This document shows, piece by piece, positions 22,297-30,394 of a stretch of DNA of 54,910 bases. Every line of letters begins with the position of its first letter. Positions within the stretch are counted from its first letter, which is position 1. This DNA comes from CAZGHS01 sp964525495 (GTDB lineage: Bacteria; Patescibacteriota; Microgenomatia; JALYQM01). The notes under the pieces are model-generated. The model was not told where the DNA came from, ran no database searches, and was given only the letters and a program-made list of their open reading frames with translations. The DNA lies in assembly GCA_964525495.1 (NCBI GenBank), contig CAZGHS010000009.1:1-54910 (forward strand), given 5' to 3'. The translations under genes were made by a program, and so were the position numbers.

Positions 22297-24939
22297 ATGA
22301 ATACTTTCAAATCTTTCTTATCCCGTATTAAAGTTGAGCACATACTTATTTTTGTGTTGCTTGAAATTTCTGCGATTGCTCATGGCTATAACATGTTTAA
22401 TTTTCCTTATTATGAAAATGATGAAGGAACGTATATGTCTCAAGCGTGGTCTGTAGTGACGCAAGGGGAGCTGGCGCCTTACACATACTGGTATGATCAT
22501 GCGCCGCTTGGATGGTTTTTCATTGGGTTATGGACATTGGTAACGGGCGGATTCTTTACTTTTGGTATGTCTGTCAATTCTGGTCGTGTGTTTATGCTTG
22601 TATTACAAGTTGTTTCTTCGTTTTTCTTGTATGCAATCACAAAGAAGGTGACTGGTAGTAAACTCGGTGGAATTATAGCCGTGTTGCTGTTTTCGCTTTC
22701 ACCATTGGCAATTTACTTTCATCGTCGTGTGTTGCTTGACAATATAATGGTGTTTTGGCTACTGGCTTCATTTTATGTATTGACTGTTAAAAGATTACGA
22801 ATTACGACGATTGTGTTTTCGGCTTTGTTATTTGGTATAGCTATATTAACTAAAGAGAGCGCAGTATTTTTTATTCCAGCGATGATTATGATATTAGTTG
22901 TTCAGCTGAAAGCTGAGCAGCGAATCTTCTCGATCGTACAGTGGGTTGCGATTGTTGCTTCAATTGTATCTGTGTATATCTTGTATGCAGTGCTTAAGGG
23001 TGAGTTCTTTGCAAGCGGTTCCTTGCTTGGTGGTTCGGGGCAGCATGTGAGTTTACTTGAGACCCTGAAGTTTCAAGCCGCGCGTGGTAATGGTGCCCCT
23101 TTATGGGATTTGGGACGGAATCAGTTTGTGCATGAAGTGACGCAATGGTTTAAGCAAGATGCGTTTTTGATCGTGTCTGGTGGGATAGCAGTAGTGAGCA
23201 TGATTTTTGTGAGCTTTAAAAAACGTCAGTATCTTCCTTTCGTAGTTGCTGCTTTAGGATATTTGTTTTATTTAGCGCGTGGTGGAAATATTATTGAGTT
23301 TTATGTATTGCCGCTTATTCCGATTATTGCGTTGTTAGTTGGTGGTGTGGTTTGTGAAGCTTCTCGTTTAGTTTTGAGTTTGCTTTCTTTAAAAAGTAAC
23401 TCATTTAAACTGCAGTATGCGATGTATGGTATCACGACACTCGCGATGGTTGTAGGAATTTCCTATTATTATGCTAATTTTGGCATGATGAATCGTGGAC
23501 ACAATATTTATACTGCAAATCAAACTAAAGCTCAGATAGAAGCAGTTGCGTGGATTCGTGAGCATGTGAATCCGGAAACAGTGTTTACCTTTGATAACTA
23601 TGCACATATTGATTTGAAATCAACTCAAAATCCAAGTGGAGTATATTTTCCTCAAGCACAGTGGTACTTAAAAGTGGATTCAGATCCTGAAGTTAGATAC
23701 GATGCGCTTGGAGGAACTGCAGCATCGATATCCATGATCGCCATGACTCCTCAGACGCATTATGATATCGAGCATAATGAATTAAACTTTCTTAAGAGTG
23801 CAGCTGATCAGTCAGACAAGGTTAAAGTGTTTTGGAGTGAGGGATGGGGTGTCGAGATTTGGGAAACAAAATTTCCTGCACATTTAATGGCTCGGTCGTG
23901 GGATAGCTATAAAAAATCATTTATCACACAAGACGGTCGAACTATAGATCTAGAACATAGCTACGAGACATCATCTGAGATGCAAGCGTATTCTATGTTG
24001 CGTGCAGTGTGGATTGATGATAAAGAAACGTTCGATTTGCTTTGGTCATGGAGTGAGAAGAACTTACAAAAGGAGAATAAGTTGTTTGCAGGGCTTTGGG
24101 GAGAGTTGCAAAATGGAGAGTGGGGTGTAGAGGCAACTGCATCTCGTAGTAGTGCAGATGTAGATTCTGCATTGGCTTTGATTTTGGCTTCAACTAAGTG
24201 GAACGATGCTTCATATTTGGAGGATTCAAAGCAGATTGTTCAAGCGATACGAACTCATGAAATAGCATCAGGAAAATATGTATTGGCTGGAGATGCACAG
24301 TCACAGAAAGATATCGTAGTGCATGTTCCTTCATTATCACCTTATGCGTATCGAGCTTTTGCCAGTGTTGATACAGGATATGATTGGAATGGGGTTCTAA
24401 CTACTACTTACGATATGCTTGCAGGCTGTAGTTCTCTTTCTAGTGTCTATATTTCTCCAGAATGGTGTAGTGTAGACACCAAGACTAAGTTGGCATATAG
24501 AGAGGCTCAGGGCGATAATTCAGGTAGAATTGTACGCTCAAGTCAAATCCCTTGGAAGCTAGCGCTTGATTATGTATGGAGTAAAGATGCTCGTGCTTTG
24601 GAATACTTGAAAAAAGGATCATTTTATAAAGATGAGTATTCTCGTTCTGGGAAAGTTTTTACCGAGTACTCGTTGAGTGGTAAGCCTACTTCGAACTGGG
24701 AATCTGTCGCTGGATATGCAGGAGCTTTAGGTTCTCTTTCGGTGGCTGATAAATCACAATTAGATAAGCTGTATACCAATAAGATTTTGACTTCGTACTA
24801 TTATGACGATCCAGGATATGTGTATTGGGAAGATCCAGATAATGTATCGGTACAGAATTGGGGTTGGCTTATGGTAGGTCTTTACGATAATAAGCTGTTT
24901 CAGCCTACTTTTGCTGCGCAAACAGCTTCAGCACAATAA
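22297..24939 (+). CDS. GT-C (PMT/ArnT-like) membrane transferase fused to a GH8-like hydrolase domain
   Basis: An 880-aa protein. Residues 1 to about 400 are polytopic with the GT-C signature Asn-Asp42-Glu43-Gly-Thr-Tyr in the first outer loop and His-Arg-Arg-Val-Leu-Leu-Asp-Asn further on, as in lipid-phosphate-sugar transferases. Residues of about 535-870 look like glycoside hydrolase family 8: Glu561 in Ser-Ser-Glu-Met-Gln-Ala-Tyr-Ser-Met-Leu sits where the general acid lies, and Ser-Ala-Asp621-Val-Asp623-Ser-Ala-Leu-Ala-Leu matches the second acidic motif, with BcsZ-like spacing. The hydrolase part should face outward. It starts 8 bases after the preceding glycosyltransferase, which can supply both donor lipid and polymer. 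The GH8 call is from pattern and needs a profile search. Confidence 0.8.
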   Translation: MNTFKSFLSRIKVEHILIFVLLEISAIAHGYNMFNFPYYENDEGTYMSQAWSVVTQGELAPYTYWYDHAPLGWFFIGLWTLVTGGFFTFGMSVNSGRVFMLVLQVVSSFFLYAITKKVTGSKLGGIIAVLLFSLSPLAIYFHRRVLLDNIMVFWLLASFYVLTVKRLRITTIVFSALLFGIAILTKESAVFFIPAMIMILVVQLKAEQRIFSIVQWVAIVASIVSVYILYAVLKGEFFASGSLLGGSGQHVSLLETLKFQAARGNGAPLWDLGRNQFVHEVTQWFKQDAFLIVSGGIAVVSMIFVSFKKRQYLPFVVAALGYLFYLARGGNIIEFYVLPLIPIIALLVGGVVCEASRLVLSLLSLKSNSFKLQYAMYGITTLAMVVGISYYYANFGMMNRGHNIYTANQTKAQIEAVAWIREHVNPETVFTFDNYAHIDLKSTQNPSGVYFPQAQWYLKVDSDPEVRYDALGGTAASISMIAMTPQTHYDIEHNELNFLKSAADQSDKVKVFWSEGWGVEIWETKFPAHLMARSWDSYKKSFITQDGRTIDLEHSYETSSEMQAYSMLRAVWIDDKETFDLLWSWSEKNLQKENKLFAGLWGELQNGEWGVEATASRSSADVDSALALILASTKWNDASYLEDSKQIVQAIRTHEIASGKYVLAGDAQSQKDIVVHVPSLSPYAYRAFASVDTGYDWNGVLTTTYDMLAGCSSLSSVYISPEWCSVDTKTKLAYREAQGDNSGRIVRSSQIPWKLALDYVWSKDARALEYLKKGSFYKDEYSRSGKVFTEYSLSGKPTSNWESVAGYAGALGSLSVADKSQLDKLYTNKILTSYYYDDPGYVYWEDPDNVSVQNWGWLMVGLYDNKLFQPTFAAQTASAQ

Positions 24940-24980
24940 TCCTACTTTATATCTGTAGTAATTAAAAAATACCTCAGTTC

Positions 24981-25007
24981 TTGACATCAATAGGGCGTTT
25001 ATACTAT
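24981..25007 (+). promoter_or_regulatory. possible promoter of the two-component pair
   Basis: A perfect TTGACA (24981-24986) lies 15 bases from TACTAT (25002-25007). The spacer is short, so this is tentative. Confidence 0.4.
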
Positions 25008-25042
25008 CTTTAATGTGTATTATTACTATAAAGTAATGTGTT

Positions 25043-26209
25043 ATGGATTATGTTACGCGTGAGCAATGGAATTTAATTTTTGCTCATACTTCTGAAGCAA
25101 TTTTTTTTGTTAACGAGAATGAGCTTGTTGAATCAATGAATCCGGCCGCTGAACAGTTGGTAGGGTTTACTCAGAACGAAGCATTAGGGAAATCTATTTA
25201 TGAGATTATTCGAATTGATCCCAAAAGCGATGCTTCGTTGTATCAGTTTTTGTCATTAAGAGCAGAGAATTCTGAGCTTAAACCAGGTTATCTTGAGTTT
25301 CAAATTATACAAAAAAATGGCGAACATGTATGGATTAGCTGTTCGTTTACGCGCATTTCCGACGAGTCTGAAGAGAAAATTGCAATATTTGCTCGCAATA
25401 TTAGTGAAGCAAAGAAAGCGGAACAGATGCGTTCAGATTTTATTTCGATTGCTTCTCATGAACTGCGTACTCCGCTGACAGTTATTGCCGGTTATTTATC
25501 TTTATTGATGGCAGGTAAGGTAGGTAAGCTGGCTGATAAGCAGGCCAATTTTGTGAAACAGATTTATGAAGACACGCAGAGCCTGTCCAGCTTGGTTGAG
25601 GATTTGTTGGATGTATCACGTTTGGATAGCGGGAAATTTCGTCTTCATAAAACACCACTGTCATTGTCAGATATAGTTCTTAAAACGGTCGAAAGCTTGA
25701 ATGACAAAGCACTGGAGAGAAACATTATAATTGTGTATACTATACACAAGAATTTGCCTATGATTCATGGCGATAAAGCTAAACTGCGCCAGGTGATAAC
25801 TAATATTATAGATAACGCTATTAAATATACGAATCCGGGTGGTAAAATACGAGTAGAGCTTCGAACTGATCGGAACTCATTTCTCTTGACTGTCACCGAT
25901 TCTGGTTACGGCATTGAGAAAAAAGATCTTCCGCATATTTTTGAGAGGTTCTATCGAGCTGAGAATAAGTTACTTGACCGGGTTACGGGTGCTGGGTTAG
26001 GATTGTATATTAGTAAAACAATAATTGAGATGCACGAGGGGGGAATAGGTGTGGATAGTGCTATTGAGAAGGGGACAACGTTTACTATATCTTTGCCACG
26101 CGATCATGTTTTTGAGGAAGGGCATGTGGTAGAGAGGCAAGAAAAAGGACCTAACGCTCTTCAACAATTTTTGTCACAGTTTTTACATGGTAGACGTCGA
26201 AAGGATTAA
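25043..26209 (+). CDS. PAS-domain sensor histidine kinase, soluble
   Basis: A 388-aa kinase. An N-terminal PAS domain (about 8-125) begins with the typical Ala-Ile-Phe-Phe-Val and Asn-Pro-Ala-Ala-Glu. The HisKA domain has His139 in Ser-His-Glu-Leu-Arg-Thr-Pro-Leu-Thr. The HATPase_c domain shows the N box (Ile-Ile-Asp-Asn-Ala-Ile-Lys-Tyr), G1 Asp-Ser-Gly-Tyr-Gly-Ile, the F box Phe-Glu-Arg-Phe-Tyr and G2 Gly-Ala-Gly-Leu-Gly-Leu. There is no membrane segment, so it senses a cytoplasmic cue, possibly through a PAS-bound ligand. The receiver gene follows 3 bases later and is the obvious partner. Confidence 0.92.
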   Translation: MDYVTREQWNLIFAHTSEAIFFVNENELVESMNPAAEQLVGFTQNEALGKSIYEIIRIDPKSDASLYQFLSLRAENSELKPGYLEFQIIQKNGEHVWISCSFTRISDESEEKIAIFARNISEAKKAEQMRSDFISIASHELRTPLTVIAGYLSLLMAGKVGKLADKQANFVKQIYEDTQSLSSLVEDLLDVSRLDSGKFRLHKTPLSLSDIVLKTVESLNDKALERNIIIVYTIHKNLPMIHGDKAKLRQVITNIIDNAIKYTNPGGKIRVELRTDRNSFLLTVTDSGYGIEKKDLPHIFERFYRAENKLLDRVTGAGLGLYISKTIIEMHEGGIGVDSAIEKGTTFTISLPRDHVFEEGHVVERQEKGPNALQQFLSQFLHGRRRKD

Positions 26210-26212
26210 CAT

Positions 26213-26596
26213 ATGAGCGATGATAAAGTAAAAGTTTTATTAGTAGAGGATGATCCACGCGTTCGTCAGCTCTATGAACTTGTACTTACCATGGAAGAAT
26301 ATGAAGTGGTATGTGCAGTTAATGGTGAAGAAGGTCTGCAGAAAGCAGAAGAGGAGTCTCCGGATCTTATTTTCTTGGATTTGCGTATTCCGAAGATAAG
26401 TGGCTTGGATTTGTTGCAAATGTTGCGAAATAATCCAAAAACTAAGGATATTCCGGTTGTAATCTTATCTAATTATGATGATGAGGCGACCATCGCAAAG
26501 GGTATTGAGCTTGGTGCTCGAGAGTACATTATTAAGTCACGTATTACTCCTAAAGACCTCCCAACAAAGGTTGAAGAGTATACGCATCATGAGTAA
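26213..26596 (+). CDS. stand-alone response-regulator receiver (CheY-like)
   Basis: A 127-aa single receiver domain with the acidic pocket Glu12-Asp13-Asp14, phospho-acceptor Asp56 in Phe-Leu-Asp-Leu-Arg, a Ser in Ile-Leu-Ser-Asn-Tyr for the switch residue and Lys in Ile-Ile-Lys-Ser. It has no output domain, so it must act through protein contact or as a phosphate relay. It is co-transcribed with the kinase. The 3' side runs into a long dyad at 26632. Confidence 0.92.
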   Translation: MSDDKVKVLLVEDDPRVRQLYELVLTMEEYEVVCAVNGEEGLQKAEEESPDLIFLDLRIPKISGLDLLQMLRNNPKTKDIPVVILSNYDDEATIAKGIELGAREYIIKSRITPKDLPTKVEEYTHHE

Positions 26597-26631
26597 GATT
26601 TATTAAATCACGCACGACATCTTCATAGTCC

Positions 26632-26711
26632 GTTCGAACCTTTTTGAGGACATTTTCTTGCTCCTACAAATCCCCAAGTCGCTTGAAAATGTCCTCTGCA
26701 ACGGTTTGAAC
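26632..26711. repeat. 80-base two-part inverted repeat between convergent genes
   Basis: The outer arms GTTCGAACC (26632-26640) and GGTTTGAAC (26703-26711) pair with one G-U. The inner arms GAGGACATTTTC (26646-26657) and GAAAATGTCCTC (26685-26696) pair perfectly over 12 bp around a 27-base loop. No clear T-tract follows on either strand, so a terminator is only one reading; a small RNA or mobile-repeat remnant is possible. Confidence 0.7.
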
Positions 26712-26723
26712 TAATCTTGAAAA

Positions 26724-27029
26724 TTAGACTGGGAGTTTGAAGTCTGGGAAGATTTCTTCCATCTTAGGTTCTTTTTTCTCACCGAGGCTGTCTAGAACCT
26801 GAAAAAGGACACGAACGCCAGCTAAATTAAGTCCCTGCTTGCGTGTTAAATACTGAATGAACCGGAGTTTGTCTATATCCATAGGGCTATAGCGACGACG
26901 GTTAGTCTTTGTTCTATGAGGGATTACGAGGTTTTCGTTTTCATAGAGCATTAATGTACGCTGGTGGACGCCAATTATCTCAGCCGCAATCGACAAAGTG
27001 AATAAAGGTTTCGTATTAGTATTCATCAT
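26724..27029 (-). CDS. hspR: MerR-family heat-shock regulator HspR
   Basis: A 101-aa protein with a winged helix-turn-helix of the MerR type: Ile-Ala-Ala-Glu-Ile-Ile-Gly-Val-His-Gln-Arg-Thr-Leu, then Tyr-Glu-Asn-Glu-Asn-Leu-Val and Arg-Arg-Tyr-Ser. A short helical tail follows, as in HspR, which represses dnaK and clpB in Actinobacteria and epsilonproteobacteria. Its position divergent from hrcA-grpE-dnaK supports this. Two adjacent ATGs are possible; the first is 8 bases from a GGAGGG ribosome-binding site. HspR normally binds inverted HAIR repeats; I do not see a consensus HAIR here. Confidence 0.8.
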   Translation of the reverse strand: MMNTNTKPLFTLSIAAEIIGVHQRTLMLYENENLVIPHRTKTNRRRYSPMDIDKLRFIQYLTRKQGLNLAGVRVLFQVLDSLGEKKEPKMEEIFPDFKLPV

Positions 27030-27061
27030 AATGTGCTCCCTCCGAGAGGTAGCTATTAAAG

Positions 27062-27080
27062 TTTTGTTACACTAACAAAA
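27062..27080. promoter_or_regulatory. perfect 8-bp palindrome in the hspR/hrcA divergent region
   Basis: TTTTGTTA (27062-27069), CAC, TAACAAAA (27073-27080). It lies 33 bases upstream of hspR on that gene's promoter side, a natural place for an autoregulatory operator. The sequence is unlike HAIR, so the binding protein is unknown. Confidence 0.45.
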
Positions 27081-27122
27081 TGTTATAGTAATGTATTTTT
27101 AGTCTATATTACTTTTGCATTC

Positions 27123-27160
27123 TTGACAAGAGTTTAGCAGTCTTCTATACTTACTGCTAG
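27123..27160 (+). promoter_or_regulatory. heat-shock promoter with CIRCE-like operator over the -10
   Basis: TTGACA (27123-27128), 17-base spacer, TATACT (27146-27151). Overlapping it is TTAGCAGTC (27134-27142), nine bases, then TACTGCTAG (27152-27160), which has the CIRCE layout (TTAGCACTC-N9-GAGTGCTAA) with a changed core. HrcA bound here would cover the -10 box, giving autorepression of hrcA-grpE-dnaK. Confidence 0.8.
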
Positions 27161-27175
27161 ATTAGGAGATGTTTT

Positions 27176-27907
27176 ATGCTCGATTTAACACCACGACAGA
27201 CGAAAATACTACAGGCTATTGTTGAAGAGTATGTTGCTAGCGGTATTGCCGTAGGCTCAGAAACGATTGATAAAAAGTATAAATTAGGGGTTTCTCCGGC
27301 AACTGTTCGGAACGAGATGGTTAAGCTCATTGAAATGGGATATCTGAAGCAGCCACATACCTCCGCTGGGCGTGTGCCGACCACGAAAGCTTTCAGATTG
27401 TATATTGGCGAAATTATGAAGGAGAAGCAGCTTTCTGTACGGGAAGAGGTTTCAATCAAACAGCAGTTGTGGGATCAGCGTAATGACTATGAGCGATTGA
27501 TGCGACATGCTGTACTGTTGCTCGCTGATACTACGCAGCTTTTGAGTATCGCAATTACTGGTGACGATGATGTGTTTTATGCGGGTGCTGCTCATATTCT
27601 CGATATACCTGAGTTTTACGATATTGATGTGACGAAGACAGTGCTGACATTAATGGATCGACACCAAGCTCTTCTGACTATGTTCAGAGAGGCGACATCG
27701 AATAATCCGGTCAAAGTGATGCTTGGTGAAGAACTTGGCCTGCATTACTTAGAGGCCTGTGGATTTGTATTTACCGGGTATGATGCGGGTAAATATGGAC
27801 AAGGAATGATTGGTATAATTGGACCTTCACGATTAAATTATCCATATATTGTGCCGTTGGTGCGGTATTATGGAACTTTAGTGAGTGAAGTAGGACGTAA
27901 TTGGTAA
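27176..27907 (+). CDS. hrcA: heat-inducible transcription repressor HrcA (short form)
   Basis: A 243-aa HrcA, shorter than the usual ~340 aa. The N-terminal winged helix is well preserved (Arg-Gln-Thr-Lys-Ile-Leu-Gln-Ala-Ile-Val-Glu-Glu-Tyr, Ser-Pro-Ala-Thr-Val-Arg-Asn-Glu-Met), followed by the diagnostic His-Thr-Ser-Ala-Gly-Arg-Val-Pro-Thr. The GAF-like regulatory part is reduced but ends in the expected Ile-Gly-Ile-Ile-Gly-Pro-Ser-Arg-Leu-Asn-Tyr. TTAGGAG gives a ribosome-binding site before the ATG. It is the first gene of the operon behind the CIRCE-like site. Confidence 0.92.
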   Translation: MLDLTPRQTKILQAIVEEYVASGIAVGSETIDKKYKLGVSPATVRNEMVKLIEMGYLKQPHTSAGRVPTTKAFRLYIGEIMKEKQLSVREEVSIKQQLWDQRNDYERLMRHAVLLLADTTQLLSIAITGDDDVFYAGAAHILDIPEFYDIDVTKTVLTLMDRHQALLTMFREATSNNPVKVMLGEELGLHYLEACGFVFTGYDAGKYGQGMIGIIGPSRLNYPYIVPLVRYYGTLVSEVGRNW

Positions 27908-27928
27908 ATATTTTTTTAGGAGGAACGT

Positions 27929-28456
27929 ATGTCTGACGATACAGATGTAAAAGATGATTTAAATGCTAAATTGGATGATATGGAGGTTGAAGCAACTCCT
28001 CAATCTGATGATGATGTCATTCAAAAATTAATGGCTCAGAATGATGATCTGACAAACAAGTGGAAGCGAGCTGTGGCAGATTATCAGAATTTGGAAAAGC
28101 AGGTGAAGAAAGAAAAATCTGAGTTTATGCAGTTTGCGAGTGGTCAGGTGATGGAGCGATTTTTGCCAATTCTTGATCATATGGAGCAAGCAGTGACTGG
28201 TATGAATGACGATGAAAAGAAATCGGGTTGGGCAGTGGGAATTTTAATGACGGTGAAGATGTTTAAGGATATGTTGAAAGAAGAAGGAATGGTTGAGATA
28301 AAAGCAGAAGGCGAACATTTTGATGCGCACAAAATGGAAGCCGTTGAAGCGGTAGATGGTGAGAAGGATAAGGTTATGAAGGTATTGAGAAAGGGATACG
28401 AAATCTTCGGGAAAGTAGTACGACCTGCTCAAGTTATTATTGGAAAAGGAAATTAA
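27929..28456 (+). CDS. grpE: nucleotide exchange factor GrpE
   Basis: A 175-aa GrpE that releases ADP from DnaK. The acidic disordered start, a long coiled-coil helix (about 35-95, including Asp-Tyr-Gln-Asn-Leu-Glu-Lys-Gln) and the C-terminal beta domain with Glu-Ala-Val-Glu-Ala-Val and Val-Val-Arg-Pro-Ala-Gln-Val are all present. It starts 21 bases after hrcA with an AGGAGG ribosome-binding site and precedes dnaK by 20 bases. Confidence 0.95.
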   Translation: MSDDTDVKDDLNAKLDDMEVEATPQSDDDVIQKLMAQNDDLTNKWKRAVADYQNLEKQVKKEKSEFMQFASGQVMERFLPILDHMEQAVTGMNDDEKKSGWAVGILMTVKMFKDMLKEEGMVEIKAEGEHFDAHKMEAVEAVDGEKDKVMKVLRKGYEIFGKVVRPAQVIIGKGN

Positions 28457-28476
28457 TTAAAGTAAAGGAGTTATAT

Positions 28477-30381
28477 ATGGGAAAAATAATTGGTATTGAT
28501 TTGGGAACCACCAACTCCTGCGTTGCAGTGATGGAAGGTGGAAAGCCAAAAGTTATTCATAGTGCTGAGGGACGCAATGTTATTCCTTCAGTAGTGGAAG
28601 TTGTGAAGCACATCGTCGGTGATGTTGCGAAGCGACAGATGGTTGTGAATCCAGATACAACTATCTATTCAGTAAAGCGTTTGATGGGACATAAGTTCCA
28701 TGACGATTCTGTCGTACGCGATACAAAGATGCTTGCATACAAAGTGGTTGCTGGTCGTGATGACATGGCAAACGTTGAAGTGCAGGGTCGCCAGTATACA
28801 CCTCAAGAGATTTCTGCGATGATCTTGCAGAAGATAAAGGCAGATGCTGAGGCGTATCTTGGAGAAAAGGTTACTGAAGCTGTTATTACTGTTCCTGCAT
28901 ATTTTGATGATGCACAGCGACAAGCTACAAAACAAGCCGGTGAGATCGCAGGTCTTGATGTAAAACGTATTATCAATGAACCTACAGCTGCAGCCTTGGC
29001 TTACGGTTTGGATAAGAATAACGCTCATACTATATTGGTTTACGACCTTGGTGGTGGAACATTTGACGTCTCGATTTTGGAACTTGGAGATGGCGTGTAT
29101 GAAGTGAAGTCTACATCAGGTGACACACATCTTGGTGGTGATGATTTTGATCAGAAAATAATCGACTGGTTGATTGCAGAATTTAAAAACGAACAAGGTG
29201 TTGATTTGTCGAAGGATAAACAGGCTTTGCAACGTTTGAAGGATGCTGCTGAAAAGGCAAAGATTGAATTGTCTTCTTCACAAGAAGCAGAGATCTCATT
29301 GCCATTTATCACTGCCGATGCAAGCGGTCCAAAACACATGCAGATCAAAATGTCTCGCTCAAAACTCGAGCAATTGGTTGGTGAATTAATCGACAAAACA
29401 TTTGTGTCTGTAAAAACAGCTTTGAAAGACGCAGATCTTGATGTTTCAAAAATTAATGAAGTTGTTTTGGTTGGCGGTATGACCCGTATGCCAGCTGTTG
29501 GTGAAGCAGTTAAGAAATTCTTTGGAAAAGAGCCTCACAAGGGTATTAACCCAGATGAAGTTGTTGCTATCGGTGCTTCGGTACAGGGTGGCGTACTTGG
29601 TGGCGAAGTAAAAGATGTGCTTTTGCTCGACGTAACACCACTGTCACTTGGTATTGAGACTCTTGGCGGTGTTGCAACTAAGTTGATTGAAAAGAATACA
29701 ACTATTCCAACATCAAAGTCACAGGTATTTTCGACAGCTGCTGATAACCAGACATCTGTTGAAGTACATGTGGTACAAGGTGAGCGCGAGTTTGCTAACG
29801 ACAACAAATCACTTGGACGGTTTATCCTTGATGGTATTCCCCCAGCACCTCGTGGCGTTCCACAGGTTGAAGTGACATTTGATATTGATGCGAATGGTAT
29901 CTTGCATGTTTCTGCTAAAGAAAAGCAGACAGGTAAGGAACAGAAGATTACGATCACTGGATCAACTGGCTTGAGTAAGGATGAAGTAACTCGTATGCAA
30001 CAGGAAGCTGAACAGCATGCTGAGGAAGATAAGAAAAAGAAAGATGAAATCGAGATTCGAAATCATGCAGATTCAATTGTCTTTACTGCAGAGAAGGGTT
30101 TGAAGGAAGCCGAAGGGAAGATTCCAGAAGAGGTGAAGACTGAAGTTGAAAGTAAAATTAAAGATCTGAAGGACATAATTCATACTGCAGGTATTGAGGA
30201 AGTGAAGACTAAGAGTCAGGCTCTCTCGGAGAGTATGCAGAAAATTGGTCAGTCGATGTATAATCAGCCAGGCGCACAAGGTGCTGCTCCAGGATCTGGT
30301 GAAGCCGGATCAGCAGACGCAGGTGATAAGAAGCCTGAAGATGCTAAAAAAGACGCCCAAGAGGGTGAAGTAGTAGGATAA
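28477..30381 (+). CDS. dnaK: molecular chaperone DnaK (Hsp70)
   Basis: A 634-aa Hsp70. The ATPase signatures are complete: Gly-Ile-Asp-Leu-Gly-Thr-Thr-Asn-Ser-Cys at the start, Asp-Leu-Gly-Gly-Gly-Thr-Phe-Asp-Val-Ser, and Val-Gly-Gly-Met-Thr-Arg-Met-Pro. The interdomain linker Asp-Val-Leu-Leu-Leu-Asp-Val-Thr-Pro-Leu-Ser-Leu-Gly is intact. The substrate-binding domain and helical lid follow, ending in a Gly/Ala/Asp/Lys-rich tail. It has an AAAGGAG ribosome-binding site and is part of the hrcA operon. Confidence 0.98.
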   Translation: MGKIIGIDLGTTNSCVAVMEGGKPKVIHSAEGRNVIPSVVEVVKHIVGDVAKRQMVVNPDTTIYSVKRLMGHKFHDDSVVRDTKMLAYKVVAGRDDMANVEVQGRQYTPQEISAMILQKIKADAEAYLGEKVTEAVITVPAYFDDAQRQATKQAGEIAGLDVKRIINEPTAAALAYGLDKNNAHTILVYDLGGGTFDVSILELGDGVYEVKSTSGDTHLGGDDFDQKIIDWLIAEFKNEQGVDLSKDKQALQRLKDAAEKAKIELSSSQEAEISLPFITADASGPKHMQIKMSRSKLEQLVGELIDKTFVSVKTALKDADLDVSKINEVVLVGGMTRMPAVGEAVKKFFGKEPHKGINPDEVVAIGASVQGGVLGGEVKDVLLLDVTPLSLGIETLGGVATKLIEKNTTIPTSKSQVFSTAADNQTSVEVHVVQGEREFANDNKSLGRFILDGIPPAPRGVPQVEVTFDIDANGILHVSAKEKQTGKEQKITITGSTGLSKDEVTRMQQEAEQHAEEDKKKKDEIEIRNHADSIVFTAEKGLKEAEGKIPEEVKTEVESKIKDLKDIIHTAGIEEVKTKSQALSESMQKIGQSMYNQPGAQGAAPGSGEAGSADAGDKKPEDAKKDAQEGEVVG

Positions 30382-30394
30382 GGAGAATATATAT

